Of a DNA stretch of 64,000 nt, positions 21,921-34,023 are shown piece by piece (the first letter of the stretch is position 1; every line of letters begins with the position of its first letter). The notes under the pieces are model-generated. The model was not told the origin of the DNA and made no database searches. It saw only the letters and a program-made list of their open reading frames with translations. This stretch comes from Leptasterias polaris (lineage: Eukaryota; Echinodermata; Asteroidea; Forcipulatida; Asteriidae), in contig JAZGTN010000064.1 in NCBI GenBank assembly GCA_037783415.1, positions 124,001 through 188,000 of the forward strand, given 5' to 3'. The position numbers and the translations under genes are program-made.

Positions 21921-24900
21921 AAATGATAATGATGATGACTATGATTTTGCAGAGACTGGAAGTAAGGAACCAATTTGTGGACTCCTGTATGCCTTTGGAT
22001 CTTTCATACTTCCCTTTGAACATGTTGAAACGCCCTTCCATAGAGTGACTAGCTTAGTATGTCCCAAGAACTTGGGTATTGTACGTGATAGTAAAAAGGC
22101 TTTCTTTTCACAAATCAGCAAGTCCGTACTTTCTTTGTACTTCGTGGCAGGGATGCCATTTGCAGCTTTGCCATTTTCTAGCATTGTGAGCACTGCAGAA
22201 AATGAAACAAAAGCCGTCGGGAACACTTTCCAAGAGGCTTTCAAGATGACGTACACGTGTAGCTGGATGTGTGAGACAACTAAACGTCTGTTTACTGTGC
22301 CAAGTCGTGTTGTGTTGTGTAATACCAAGAACATAGCATGGAAGTGAAGGTCGTCACACAACTGACTTTTAGCAGCACAAAACACTTTCCTAATTTTCAT
22401 GTTAAATTTACTACATAAAAACTTACATTCAGTGAATGAAATCCTTGAGTGAAGTTTACATAAGTTTCATGGTGTTCTAGAAAACAGGTTGTCGTTAAAA
22501 TTCAATACATTTCTCTGATCATGGGGGGAGGAGTAAGGAAATACGCTCTGATTGTCATCACCGAACCACGAAAATTCACAAGATTCCCAGCCGTACCTAG
22601 AAATCCTAGATAACTTTCGTTGTGATTACTTTCTTTCAATACTTGTAGGGCTTATTTTGTAGAGGATGAAATAATCTTTTGAATGATTTTCACAGTTATT
22701 TTGTTTTTTGATGCTTTGAGGTTGGAAACAAAACAGATCAACACAAATTAAAAAACATTGTTTGGAGTACATACATGAAGGAAACGTTTATTACGTTGCA
22801 AAAGTGATTGAAAATAATCACTACATACCTTTGGAATTGAAAACCTACATGTATGCCTCTGCTAACAACAGATTAAGTCTTTACCTAAAACTCCTAGTAA
22901 AATCCTTTCAAATTACGGTATTCCGTGTGTAAAAACACCAATAAGTTTATTGCGAGAGAAGCCGTCGCCATTGTGTGTACATTGCACGTGTGAGACTGGT
23001 CAACATACACATTGTACAGTGCACTCTCACACACACACACAGCACTTTGAGCCTCATAATGCATTGGTGATAGAACTGCCGACCTTTGAACCCTTTTAGG
23101 TGGACAGCCATGTGGGGACCATGTGTTATTTTTAGACTAATGTCATCTTTAAATTGCGCTCTCATATCTACGACTGTTTGCTGTGTTTTAATCGCATGTG
23201 TAAAACTCAAAATACAACTTGTCAAACTTTGTGCCAGTTGCAGGCGGGTAATAGTCATGTCGTTGTCTCACACGTCCAGCTACGTCACTATTTAGAGCAA
23301 TATGTTTGCTACCACCATCGGTTACAGGCGTTTATGTTTCTGGACGCCTTTTCTGCGGAGTGTTTTTTTTTTTTTACAGTACAAGAAAAGTGTAAAAAAC
23401 CAGCATTAGATACTAATAAATAAATGATGTTTAAAATGGAGTGGGTTAGTGGGAGGCATTTTGTTTGGTCTTTAAGCTGCTGAGGTAAGGAAATCAATAA
23501 TCCTCTTCTGACACTTCAGTCACACATTCCTTATGGGTGGAGATTCAGGAACCTTTGCTGAATGCTATGAAAAAGTTTCTTTTGGATGGTGGGGTCCTGC
23601 AATGTCTTGATATCAGGTTTTGGCTTGCTGGGAGATTTGTTGTACATATGTATCTTCGTCTACCTTGTCTGGTGCAAGGTGTTTGTAAGGCGTTTTTGAG
23701 CAGATGGTTGTCACTGCCAAAGTTTATCCTCGCCTGACACAGCAGTTGGTAATGTATTGCTGGCTGTATTTCTCGGCAAGGGTGTAGCCATTGTCATTGT
23801 TGTACCAGGTGTATCGATGGAGCATGTGGTGCTTGAAACAATTTGGGGACATGCATACACTGTACATGTACAGTGTAGTTGTTGACTTCTACAGAACGCT
23901 TTCAGACGATCTCAACTGTCACTGCAGCCAGGGTCTTGCATAACTTTCATGCCAACAAAGCAAGTTTCAATCCAATACATCATTGCAATAAGGAGCTATG
24001 ACTCTTCAAGGTTTTTATTGTTTTAGCTCATTCAACTGGAACTGGTGCCATTACCACGAGTTTCATATTTATTTACACAAAATGTCTGCATGTCTGTTTT
24101 GTTGTTGCAACTGCAAGTCAGTTCACATTTTGTTCTACAACATCAACATTAGTTGGCTAACAAGTCTGAGGGCAATCTTTAACCTTGTAAAAAAAAACTT
24201 GAACATTTAATTGAAATTCCTAAAAACTACATGTATAACGTTTCTGAGAACAAAATTTGGTTAAGAAAAAAACCTATGGTTGTCACTGTTTAATGGTTTC
24301 ACTTAGGGCTTTAAAATTCCATAAAAGACTAAAACCATAAATATTGAAGCCTTTTGATTTGTGGAACACGTGTTATGTTTCACCTACATGTATTTGCTTG
24401 CCATGTCTTACTGCCGCAATGCACCACAATTTAATATTGTCCAAATATGGATAATACTTGGACCCTGCGCAGTGTCAATCCCAAAATAATCGTTTCCCAA
24501 TTGTGTCATGGTGTACCAAGGTTGGTACATTGTATTTACATGGAGTTGTTCACTTTTTTAGTTTTAAAAACAAATAAATACAATTTTAGAGTAGAGGGTG
24601 TATGATCGAGTTTCCTTATTCATTTTGTGTTTTTGATAACAAATATTGAACATATTTTGTTTGTGCATTGCCGCAGAATATAAGCGCTCGGTGAAATCTG
24701 TAAGCCTGGGCGACTAGTGTCGAAGTTGCAACTATTGATTGCTATGTTGAGTCGCGACAGCCGCTTTTCAACAAACCGGTCAGCCACGCCGCCACAACTA
24801 AAAAAACAAAATGTTGCTCATGACTATTCCTGAGGACATAATATACTTACAAAACACGATCAATGACACAACCCTTCAAGACACAATACAACACAACAAA

Positions 24901-25160
24901 ATCCTTTAAACCTCCACAGTTGAATGGATCAACTTTACCAGGTCAGGAATTCCTATACATGTACAAGTACAATGTAATACACACACACACTCTGTGATAC
25001 ACTTACTCTTAGAGACCTGCCATTTACAATGCACTATGCAGACTCATCCATATTCTTTAGTTACATTGTGCTTGTTATTGGTCTGGATGCTCATGGGGGT
25101 GGTGGTCTTCAACGAGCTACTAAAATGGCTGCAGCCAGCAGCAGAGGTTTACAAATTATT
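21921..25160. other. No gene recognised
   Basis: At 21939-22400 both strands stay open for over 150 codons (minus-strand ORF of 153 residues, plus-strand of 166), but neither translation resembles a family I know. The palindrome ACTGTACATGTACAGTGT lies at 23857-23876. The rest is AT-rich, with a CA-repeat near 23030 and a segment near 24.71-24.78 kb (GCGACTAGTGTC, GTCGCGAC) that resembles 28.53-28.59 kb. Confidence 0.45.
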
Positions 25161-27010
25161 TAGGATAGGATAGGATAATATATTTATTGGCAACTGTTAG
25201 GTTGGATTACATAATACACAAATTTTACATAAAATTATAACAGCATAAAATACACATAAAAGAGATAAACAAATGCAAATTAAATACCACGAACAATGAT
25301 CCCAAGCTAAAACATAAGAAAACAAGCAGATTAAAAAGAAAGGAGATTACGTTAAGAAACTACCAGTTATTTTCAGGATATAAAAAATCATTTTAAAATT
25401 AAGTACAATTATCTTAAAAACTCATTTAACGAAGCTGCTGATAAAAAGCTACTGATTAATAATGAACAATGGGATATTAGAATTTTCAGACCTATCTGTG
25501 CGGGTTCTGATTACGTATACACATGTTACATATAATTATAACAGCTTAAAATACACACACAAAAATTAACAAATACAATTGGATACAATAACTGCAATTA
25601 TCCTTAAAAATTCATTTGACGAATCTACTGGTTAAAAAGCTACTGATTAAAAAGGCACCATGGGATAAGAGAATTTTTAAACCTACATGTATCTGTGCGG
25701 GTCCTGGGAAGGGGCATACTGTATCTTAGATTATATGACACTTCACGGGGATGGGGGAGGAGGCTGTGTAATTTATGAGACGGATCCTGGAGTTTCTGAA
25801 AATAAGCCATGCACAATTCATTACGTATTTCATGCAGTGATTGGATGCCGAGAGAAACTAATGTAGGGTTATACATTGTAACTCTGCCCTGGGTATATAC
25901 ATGTAAACCTTATGGCTCTCTTCTGAATCATTTCTATCTTGCAGGACAAGTACATGTAGTTAGGCAAGCTGCTGTGCGATACTTGGCAGGCATATTCTAA
26001 AACTGGTCTTATCACTGACAAGTAAATTTTATGTAGGTCAGCTTGATACACACCTGCACGTTTCAGCTGATACAGCATGACATACAGTCTTTTACAAGCC
26101 TTACGAACTATGTGGTCAACATGAGCATTCCAAGTTAGGTCTTAGGACAGTATTATTCTCAAAACTTTGACCTGTGTGACTCTATCAATGGTGTTACCAT
26201 CAACTGATATGTTAGGCAAATTGGCTGAATGAGATGGGTCCTTACAAAAACAAATAAGGAGTTCTTTGGTCTTTGAAGCGTTGATTTTCATGTCATTCCT
26301 CAGAGACCACTGGGAAGCAATGTCTGCAGATTCCTGAAGTGCTGACGCAGACCCCTTCTTGCAGATTTCAAATATAGTGCTGTCATCCACGTACTTGTAC
26401 AAAGGGCATGGAGTTTCCAGGTCGTTAATCTGGACCAGGAAATCCTTGGGTCCAGATAATGTTCCCTGCGGGACACCACCACTGGGGTTTACCAAACTCT
26501 GACCGCACAGGCCCAATTTTGACGCGTTGAGCTCTATCCACCAGTAACGCAGCCATCCAGCGTACTAGGTGATGATCCAGGCCGATGTTTGTGAGTTTCT
26601 GGATGAGGATATGGTGATTAATATGGTCGAATGCCTTTGAGTAATCCAACAGCAGGATCCGTACGAAGCAACCAGGTTTGTCAGTCGCCGATCGTACCAT
26701 CGATGCACCATTTCCACAAGAGCGTCTGAGTGCCAGTCCCAGATATGCATCCAAATTGGTTGGGGTCTATTTTGTCCATTGGAGTACGATGGATTCAAAC
26801 ACTTTAGCTGCGATGGGAGTCAGTGAGATTGGTCTGATATCCCTTTCTACTGACCTACATGTACATGTAGGTGGGTGTGACTTTGGCACGGGAACGACGT
26901 CTGCAGTTTTCCATACGGTGGGAACTACTCCTTCTTCAACAGAACTATTGAAGATTTTATGTAAAGGTCTAACTGCAGCACTATGGGGATGCATCATGTT
27001 TTTTCCAGTT
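25161..27010 (-). pseudogene. CR1-like non-LTR retrotransposon, 5' truncated
   Basis: Minus-strand fragments give, in order, RPISLTPIAAKVFESIVL (27.0-26.77 kb), LLLDYSKAFDHINHHIL (26.65 kb), GGVPQGTLSGP and YKYVDDSTIFE (26.5-26.37 kb; the catalytic YVDD), then LSVIRPVLEYACQVSH and the C-terminal SLGIQSLHEIRNELC. Frames shift several times and GGVPQG appears twice in different frames, so it is inactive. Downstream comes an AATAAA (25188-25183 on the minus strand) and then a (CCTAT)n-type tract at 25161-25177. A short 3' tandem repeat instead of poly(A) is typical of CR1/L2-type LINEs. The 5' end is lost at about 27010. Confidence 0.85.
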
Positions 27011-27434
27011 TAATAATAATAATAATAGAGGCTTCTTATATAGCGCGCATATCTGTCACTCACTGGGTTCTTATATCGCACTTTATCACACCCCTATGGG
27101 CATATCAAAGCGCTCATATCAAAGTGCCTTTATAGCATCATGTAATGGTTTACAAGGTGCTGTGGTGCAATATGCAGCCAATCAGACCAGGAACACCGAG
27201 GCGAACTCCTTCTCTTTACGATAAGTGCACTGGGTTATTTTACGTGCATTACAAGAAACACAGGACCTATGGCTTTCGTCCCATCTGAAGGACGCAGCAA
27301 TAATTTGCTTACCGCAGCTTAAAAATGTCTTGCTTAAGGACACAAGTGTCATGACTGGGACTCGAACCCACACTCTGCTGATCAGAAACACCAGAGCTTA
27401 AGTCTGGTGTTCTTATCGGCTCGGCCAAGACAGA
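27011..27434 (-). mobile_element. tRNA-Leu-derived SINE, minus strand
   Basis: On the minus strand it begins TGTCTTGGCCGAGCCGATAA (A box), has anticodon loop CTTAAGC (TAA) and the B box GGGTTCGAGTCCC, then the core TTAAGCAAGACATTT. It ends GCGCTATATAAGAAGCCTC and (ATT)n. Same class as the SINE at 19.3 kb but with a longer body (424 bp). It lies directly at the 5' break of the LINE. Confidence 0.82.
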
Positions 27435-28599
27435 ACACAATTACAGGGTTTTTTAGCTGTTTTATTTGCTGGAAATAAAATAAAGAAATAAAAGTCAAAG
27501 CTGATAAAAAGGTTTGAAATTGTTATTGATTTATTATCCCCGCAAACTGTAGTCCAATTGTTTTTCCACCCACACATCTTTATTTTTCACAAGACCGTCT
27601 AGTCTTCACTTTTTGATCACAAGCCCTGGTTTAAAGCTGTACACGACAATTAAACAAATTGTGGTCCTTGCTCTAGGGTCTGAGATCCTTTTCTCAAAGA
27701 TTCAGGACAGACTCAGATAAAAAAATTGCAGTTAAAATGCAATGAAGGTGGGACGAAAGTATCAAGAATTTCAATTTTTGGGTCTACCTAACAGTAGTTT
27801 ACATGTAGGTTTTTGGCTCCCAGGTCCGGTACTGCAATAGGGGCATGACTTGCACAGACAAAAGTCACACATAATGTACATGTATGTACATGTATACACG
27901 TGCAGAAAGGAGCAGTCCTTTTTTTCCCCTGCAGTATCACACAGTACATGTATACACATGTAGTTAGCGAGTTGTTGTGTGTGGGTTGGACAGGACAGCT
28001 ATTTTTTTGCAGGGAGATCTTTTCAGAAATCATAGTCACTTGTCAGGATTACTTATAATACAAAAAGGTCAAGGTCAAGGTCAAGGTTATTTAATTTAGT
28101 TGATGGAGACTATGTTAGGAAAATAGTATAAGACAAGTTTTGAATCTTCAATAATCTTGATAAATTATGCAGCATGGGTAAAACTACCTTTAGTGTATTG
28201 AATAATGGAATATAATCCTGTACAATGAATGAACCAGCTTGGGGGGCTCAACTTGCTATCGCTGTTGCCTTGCTGCTGTATTTCTTTATTTCTGTGGTTC
28301 GTTTAGTGCTGTAAAGCATATGGTAGGGGGGGTGGGTGCCATTTCGTTATAAAGCAAATATTTTGTTATAAATTTGATAGAAATTATAGCAATTTCCATT
28401 ATCTGCTATGATATATTGTTGCATCAAAAGTTGCTTACCAACAATGGCGTCCATTGCAGTGCATACATCGAGAATTTTACCATTGGCAAAATACCGCAAT
28501 GCAACTTGGGAAAAAAGTCGCAACTAGTGTCAAAGTCGCGAATATTTGAAGTGCGACTAGACGGGTAGTAAATTTCACTAGTCGCGCAGGCCTAGAAAT
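27435..28599. other. No gene seen
   Basis: Contains TACATGTA-rich stretches (27.86-27.96 kb) and GGTCAAGGTCAAGGTCAAGG at 28067-28086, but no ORF or element that I can support. Confidence 0.5.
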
Positions 28600-28849
28600 C
28601 TAGGCCCAATTTCATCGAGTTGCTGAACGGCCGATTCTGTGCTTACATACACAAGTTTCTATTTCATACATGTAGCGCTGCTAACCGTAAGCACATGAAA
28701 ATGCATGCAAATCCATTGTGAACGCGCAAGATGGCCGTATTATTTTCTTGCTAACCTGTGAAATACGCTTAATGCTTAAGCAAATTTTTCTGCTACAGTT
28801 AGCACAAAAATTTGCTTACCGTTAAGCAGCTCTATGAAATTGGGCCCTG
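28600..28849. mobile_element. hAT-like MITE, 250 bp
   Basis: Left end CTAGGCCCAATTTCATCGAG, right end (reversed) CAGGGCCCAATTTCATAGAG, with GCTAACCGTAAGCAC and TTACCGTTAAGCAGC inside. It belongs to the family of 10897-11149. It lies 133 bp beyond the 3' edge of THOC3 exon 3, within intron 3. No 8-bp duplication is visible. Confidence 0.75.
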
Positions 28850-28982
28850 GCTGTTACACTCACCTTGTTAAATGGAATAGTCCAGATTTCACATTGTGAA
28901 TTACAATGAACTCATATGAATCCAATATTTGTAAAGTACATCACTTAAATCATTATCTCTCTCCATTGAAAGTTTACTTTAC

Positions 28983-29187
28983 CTTAAAACATTGATGCAT
29001 CCGTGCCCATTTGTGAGGAAGAATAAGTCATTCTTGTTGTTCCATGAAATCTCATTGACTTCAAACTTAAACTGCTCCTCTGTCTTTATACGCTGTGACC
29101 TAGCATCAACAAAAGTAACAAGATCTTCTTTGTTACCAACAGCAATGGTATGGCCATCTGGACTCCAGCAGATATTAATATTTTCAC
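28983..29187 (-). CDS. THOC3: THOC3 coding exon 3
   Basis: Encodes GENINICWSPDGHTIAVGNK through FKFEVNEISWNN to NGHGCINVL, the central blades of the propeller. The acceptor is TATTTTAG at 29188 and the donor is TTAAG|GTAAAGT with GT at 28982-28981. The first two bases complete the Gly codon from exon 2 and the last two (AG) are completed to Ser by exon 4. There are no stops or frameshifts. It is 205 nt long. Confidence 0.95.
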
Positions 29188-29499
29188 CTAAAATATAACA
29201 AATATATAAATAAACTGTGTAAAAATTTAAAACGTGACAGGTCCTACATGTAGATCATTACATTGGCATTTGTTTTTATATCAATACAGTACTGTTCTTA
29301 AAATTTTGCGCTTAAAAAGTCTGATTGAAAATTCAAGTCTCTAAAGGCATTCATTGTTCAATTACTTTTTAATATCCTCCTGATGACGATCACAGAGAAT
29401 ACTGATCAAAACATTGAGTTGTTAAGCCTCCAGTTCTTTTCAGAACCATCACAACTCACTGAGAGAGTTTTTTACACGGCGTCTCCGCAAACCTCACTA

Positions 29500-29700
29500 G
29501 CAATAGTTTTTTGCATGCACACATTTGTTGAAAACTTTGGATCAACATATCCTTTGAAGCCACTGCTCCCCGGCTGTGGAATTCCCTCCCCGTAACATCC
29601 GGGAAGACAAACACACTTCAGCTCTTCAAAAGTAGACTCAAAACCCATTTATTTGTTTAATCATGCCATATTATATGTATATGCTATTTTGCTTGTATAG
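29500..29700 (+). pseudogene. LINE reverse-transcriptase C-terminal fragment
   Basis: A plus-strand frame reads PRLWNSLPVTSGKTNTLQLF, then KSRLKTHLFV, the last segment of many L2/CR1/I-type LINE proteins. About 90 bp of A+T-rich 3' UTR and AAAGCGCTCCGATC follow. Everything upstream of this segment is missing. Confidence 0.68.
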
Positions 29701-29765
29701 TTTTTGTATCAATTCAATGCATTGTTTGTTTGTATCTTAAATTTTTGTCAGCTTTTGTAAAGCGC

Positions 29766-29833
29766 TCCGATCTTTGTGGGGCCTATAAAAATGCCTATAA
29801 TAGGCATTTTTATAGCACCCCACAAAGATCAGA
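29766..29833. repeat. Near-perfect hairpin of ~31-bp stem
   Basis: CGATCTTTGTGGGGC-TATAAAAATGCC meets its complement across the centre TATAATA. It joins the 3' end of the plus-strand LINE fragment to an inverted copy of the same last ~30 bp. It lies in THOC3 intron 2 and transcripts of either strand could fold. Confidence 0.85.
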
Positions 29834-30639
29834 GTGTATACTACATGTACATGTATGTATGTATCCCTAAATGTTTCACCCCACAGTAGTGTGGGAAGGG
29901 TCTACGAGTGATACATTATGTACTTACCCAAATAGCACTACTACTGCATATTTTCATAGCCGAAAGGCAACTTGGTTAAACATTGAAAAACGCAAAGAGC
30001 ACCCTCACAGACCTACCCAGCATGCTACATGTATGGTGTGACTCTGCTACATTTACGTTACTTCCTCTTTTTTCAAGTGCCTACATGTAAGATAAATAAC
30101 TGCGTGGAGTCAACCCTCATTGATTTAGTACGTGCCAGATTCCATTCAAGAGATCGCACAGGACACCAAAGATTGTCCAAGGAAACTGATGAAAATAGCA
30201 AAATTTTCCGGGATGAAGATAGCTGGAGGATTATATTCCAGAGTCTGGATCTTCGTCAATAAGGTTGTCTTTAGAATCATGCAGCTAGCGTAAATGCGTG
30301 GATTTCTCTGCTCTGCCTGGCCGTAGCTGTTGCAAGCAGGAATGCCAGTTTAATGTATACATGTAGGTAAAATACGAAGGCCTGACCTGTCGGTTCAGAT
30401 GGGGCCCCTGATAAGAGCTCCAAAACTTGGCCCAGGTCCCAGGATGGAGCTAGTTTACAAACAGGTACTCTTTCTTTGAACATTTGTCATTAAGAGAATG
30501 ATGTGAGATTGCCGAATAAGATAAGATCGAGGTCCTACATTATCTGGAACTTCTCAACGATCCACTGTGATGGCAGGCGTGTAATTTTTCACTGTTCCTT
30601 TTGCTAGTTTCGTCTCGAATACAAATAGATGTAATTCTG

Positions 30640-30965
30640 TATTATCTGCTGGAGATGCTGAGAGCATATCCACTGTTCGTTCGTCCACTTAGTAAAATGT
30701 TGTAACCTACTGTCTTGTTAACAGTCCTTTTGCGGCCAGTATTGCGCCTCCCACCCCCTGTATTCGCCCCTGATATAATTATATACAGAGGAGCGGAACC
30801 ATGTATGCAATGAAAGATAAGCAACAGAAGTTTGAAAGCAATACGAGATTTAATAGGTAGCCAGTAAAGTGACTTCAATACTGGTGTAAAAGTGAGTGTG
30901 TTGCTTGGTAAGTGTGACAATGTGAGCAGCTGCATTTTGTAATTTTTGTAGTAGGGACCACTCCT
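30640..30965 (-). pseudogene. LINE reverse-transcriptase C-terminal fragment
   Basis: The minus-strand frame reads LLQKLQNAAAHIVTLTKQHT, then PVLKSLYWLPIKSRIAFKLL, then HCIHGSAPLYI. The L-W-LP-I--RI-FK motif is typical of the region after the palm in CR1/L2-like LINEs. Its upstream edge abuts the DIRS-like RNase H fragment at about 30965. Confidence 0.72.
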
Positions 30966-31145
30966 TGTGAATCGCCCGACCCCTGGACAGGGCAATGGCC
31001 ACGTTGTTCTCAATCCCAGGAACATGTGTTATTCGGAGATCAACCCTATTCCTGATGGCCAGTGACAATCTGATGCCACCTTGTCTGTTTATATAGGCCA
31101 CTACTGTCATGTTGTCGGTATTAATTAGAATGGACTGGACCCATC
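30966..31145 (-). pseudogene. DIRS-like RNase H, C-terminal part
   Basis: The minus-strand frame reads ILINTDNMTVVAYINRQGG, then ITHVPGIENNVAIALSRG. TDN-TVV-YINRQGG and HVPG-EN-VA-ALSRG are the signature of the RNase H domain of DIRS-type tyrosine-recombinase retroelements. The N-terminal half of the domain lies 0.8 kb upstream on the same strand, beyond a LINE insertion. Confidence 0.72.
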
Positions 31146-31890
31146 TGTTTGAATGTGGTGTACTTACTTACTAATATAATAGGTCAATCTCCCCTGTAGG
31201 AGCATAGGCCATTGACGACACTTCTCCAGCCGACCCGACTCTGAGCTGTCTTTGTCGCCTCTGGCCAAGTGGTCCCCAGTCTACTGAGTTCCTCTTCCTC
31301 TTCTGTATCTCTTCTCCAGCTGTTCTCTGGTGTCCATCTCTCCCTTTTCACAGAAGATTCAAGGTTAGGGCAAGGCGGTTAATGCTGGATGCTGATTTTC
31401 TTGGAGTGTGCCCAATCCATCCCCACTTCCTTCTTTAAATCTGTTCAGAAACTGGCCACTGGATTCTGTTTTTTTTCTGCCCGTCGTAGTGTTCTTCATA
31501 TTCCAGTCAATGACCAGGAGGAAGAGGAAAGGTGACAGCAAACACCTTTGGTGGACCCCAGTTTTAACCGCAAAACTGTCGTGCAATCCTGCAAGATATG
31601 CTTAGGTAACTGCACTGGATCAAGGAAATCTACTTCTCAGGAACTCCATAGTGTCTGAGCAGTTTCCACAGTGTCTCCCTATCCACACTGTCAAACGCTT
31701 TCTCATATTTTACAAAGTTAATGCACAGGAAGGAGTTCCATTCCAGTGATTGCTCAACTATGATGCATAGGGTAGCTATCTGTTCTGCAAAGGGTTGGTT
31801 CTCACTAAATCCTGCCTCTCTCAGAGAAAGTGGTGTAGGACATTGGTAGTAGCCTGGAGTTCTAGGATGTTTATATGCCGAGACCAAAAC
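31146..31890 (-). pseudogene. Second LINE fragment inserted in the DIRS-like element
   Basis: The minus strand reads SLEWNSFLCINFVKYEKAFD, then SVDRETLWKLLRHYGVPEK (31.80-31.63 kb), then KTGVHQRCLLSPFLFLLVID (31.56-31.50 kb). These are the palm motifs (YEKAFDSVDR and the G-Q-CLLSP-LF box; Gly replaced by Arg here). Several frames and stops are present. Downstream to 31150 the frame shows remnants of the Cys/basic C-terminal tail. An RTE-like assignment is my best guess. Confidence 0.7.
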
Positions 31891-31930
31891 TGTTCGTCCT
31901 ACTTTCTTGCTGCTTGACGAAATACAAGAG

Positions 31931-32480
31931 GCTCACAGCCCTTGTTGGATGCGTTGGTGGAAATAGTGACCTGGGGTTAGGCTCCCAGCCCTTGTTGGAT
32001 GTATCGGTGGAAATAGTGACCTGGGGTTAGGCTCCCAGCCCTTATTGGATGTATCGGTGGAAATAGTGACCTGGGGTTAGGGCTCCCTGCCCTTGTTGGA
32101 TGTATCGGTGGAAATAGTGACCTGGGTTAGGCTCCCAGCCCTTGTTGGATGCATCTGTGGAAATAGTGACCTGGGGTTAGGCTCCCTGCCCTTGTTGGAT
32201 GCATCGGTGGAAATAGTGACCTGGGGTTAGGCTCCCTGCGCTTGTTGGATGCATTGGTGGAAATAGTGACCTGGGGTTAGGCTCCCTGCCCTTGTTGGAT
32301 GCATTGGTGGAAATAGTGACCTGGGGTCAGGCTCCCTGCCCTTGTTGGATGCATCGGTGGAAATAGTGACCTGGGGTCAGGCTCCCTGCCCTTGTTGGAT
32401 GCATCGATGGAAATAGTGACCTGGGGTTAGGCTCCCTGCCCTTGTTGGATGCATCGATGGAAATAGTGACCTGGGGTCTG
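31931..32480. repeat. Eleven 50-bp tandem units derived from RNase H coding sequence
   Basis: The unit begins GGCTCCCTGCCCTTGTTGGA and ends GTGACCTGGGGTTA; 11 copies fill 550 bp with about 90% or better identity. Read on the minus strand the unit encodes VTISIDASNKG, so the catalytic-Asp motif of the retroelement RNase H has been multiplied. Being 50 bp, each copy shifts the frame. Confidence 0.92.
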
Positions 32481-32690
32481 ATCATGGGAACATCAGACTG
32501 TACCAAATGTTCCGGTCTATCAACCACTGTTGGAGGTGAGGGCGAACATTTGTTTTGATCGGGAACGATTTTAAGATTGGGTCTGTCTTTGGTCTGTAGT
32601 GCACTAAGAGGTGTGCAGCCCCACTGTTTGACATGTTTGACTAAATGTAGGTGCAAAATTAAACCATAGTCGCTGAGCACAATATTTTAT
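32477..32690 (-). pseudogene. DIRS-like reverse transcriptase/RNase H junction
   Basis: The minus-strand frame reads NLKIVPDQNKCSPSPPTVVD, then IRPQVTISIDASNKG. A TDAS/IDAS-like motif after such a linker is the start of RNase H in DIRS-type elements. It runs directly into the 50-bp array. Upstream RT sequence was not recognised. Confidence 0.6.
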
Positions 32691-33314
32691 CTCAGGACAT
32701 TTTACTTGAAAGGATCGTCTGTGTAACGCTATAATCCTTTCGGTAGTGACAGGAGAACACTAATTTTCAAATCGACATACATTAGTTGACTCCATGAACA
32801 TTCCACAAACTGTATTATACAGTGCAGCCCAAAACTTAGTAGACTCCACGCGATAAATTCCACACAATAAAAATAGCCTTACAATACGTGTAAGTAGTTG
32901 CGCCGCCTAGCATGTGTGTTTTATCGCGCAACAGCTTAAATAATGCGTAAAAACAGCCGTTGGAAAATGGCTTTCTGCGCATAACCATTCTTCTTGCAAG
33001 GTTGCACGAGTGCTTAAGACTTGATATAAATTCATTGTTGAATACATGTAGGCCTACCGCCTGGCCGTCCAGTGATGATCTCAAAGCAACTGCAGTAGGC
33101 GACCAATTACGTCTTTATTTGGAAGGAATCAGCTGCTTTGATTGGAAGAGCTACATGTACATGTAGTTACAGAAAAGAAGTTTAAAACCTAGCGGCATCA
33201 CAAGGAAATGTTGCATATACATGTACATGTACAGCAGGCAAACCCCGTTAAAACAGCCTGTTCAAAAGGGGTTTAAACAACTCAGCTGTCGAGCACTAGT
33301 TTCAGAAGAGTTCT
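32691..33314. other. No gene seen
   Basis: AT-rich intronic DNA with TACATGTA runs at 33152-33166 and 33220-33232. Nothing coding is recognised. Confidence 0.5.
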
Positions 33315-33444
33315 TTAACCCTAACCACCCCAGACCTGCCAAAATCAAACAGATGGTTTTGTTGGAATTTGGATGGTTTAGTACTGTGAAAGCTGGCTTT
33401 GCTGTTGGACTATGGATGGTTGAGTACTAATGGGTCAAGGTACT

Positions 33445-33625
33445 AGTGTTGGACTTTGGCTGAGTGTGGAAGGTGGTAGTGTACAGTTTGCAACAGTGTT
33501 GGACTTTGGCTGAGTGTGGAAGGTGGTAGTGTTCAGTTTGCAACAGTGTTGGACTTTGGATGAGTGTGGAAGGTGGTAGTGTAGTTTGCAACAGTGTTGG
33601 ACTTAGGCCAAGTGTGGAAAAAGTG
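33445..33625. repeat. ~50-bp tandem repeat near left piggyBac end
   Basis: Three and a half units of GTGTTGGACTTTGGCTGAGT followed by GTGGAAGGTGGTAGTG, spaced 50, 50 and 47 bp. Position 126 bp inside the terminal repeat suggests a role as subterminal binding sites, but that is inference. Confidence 0.85.
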
Positions 33626-34023
33626 TATGTTCACAGTGCATGTAATAGGGTTAGCTATTGCATGTAGGGCATGGAATTGCTTGGTCCACTGGGTACACTT
33701 TGACCTCTTATTGGGAGGGACAATGGGATATGTGTTTCAGTTGTTAAGTGCTTTGTTGGATACACTTAACATTATCTAAACATGGACAACCTGCTGGTGA
33801 AATAAACAAATCATAAAGGCAGTTATTGTACTTGGGTATCCCATGGAGCAATAAACTAGTCCTTGTCATTGCACCAACACAATAAAAGTAGAACATACCA
33901 TTTATGCCATGGGGTGTTTTAGTTTTTGCAGAACTTTATTGTATTTATTGAATAGTATTTATAATATGAAAAGACTGTATTGTATTTGATATCAATAGTA
34001 CATGAAGTCATTATGATGTAATG

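Noticed and set aside
21847..22400. Opposed ORFs of 166 and 153 codons
   Set aside because: Part of the left end is LINE sequence on the minus strand; the remainder has no recognisable domain. Recorded as unassigned.
24500..29200. Further THOC3 exons between exons 3 and 4
   Set aside because: Exons 3 and 4 join in phase with no missing family residues, so none is needed.
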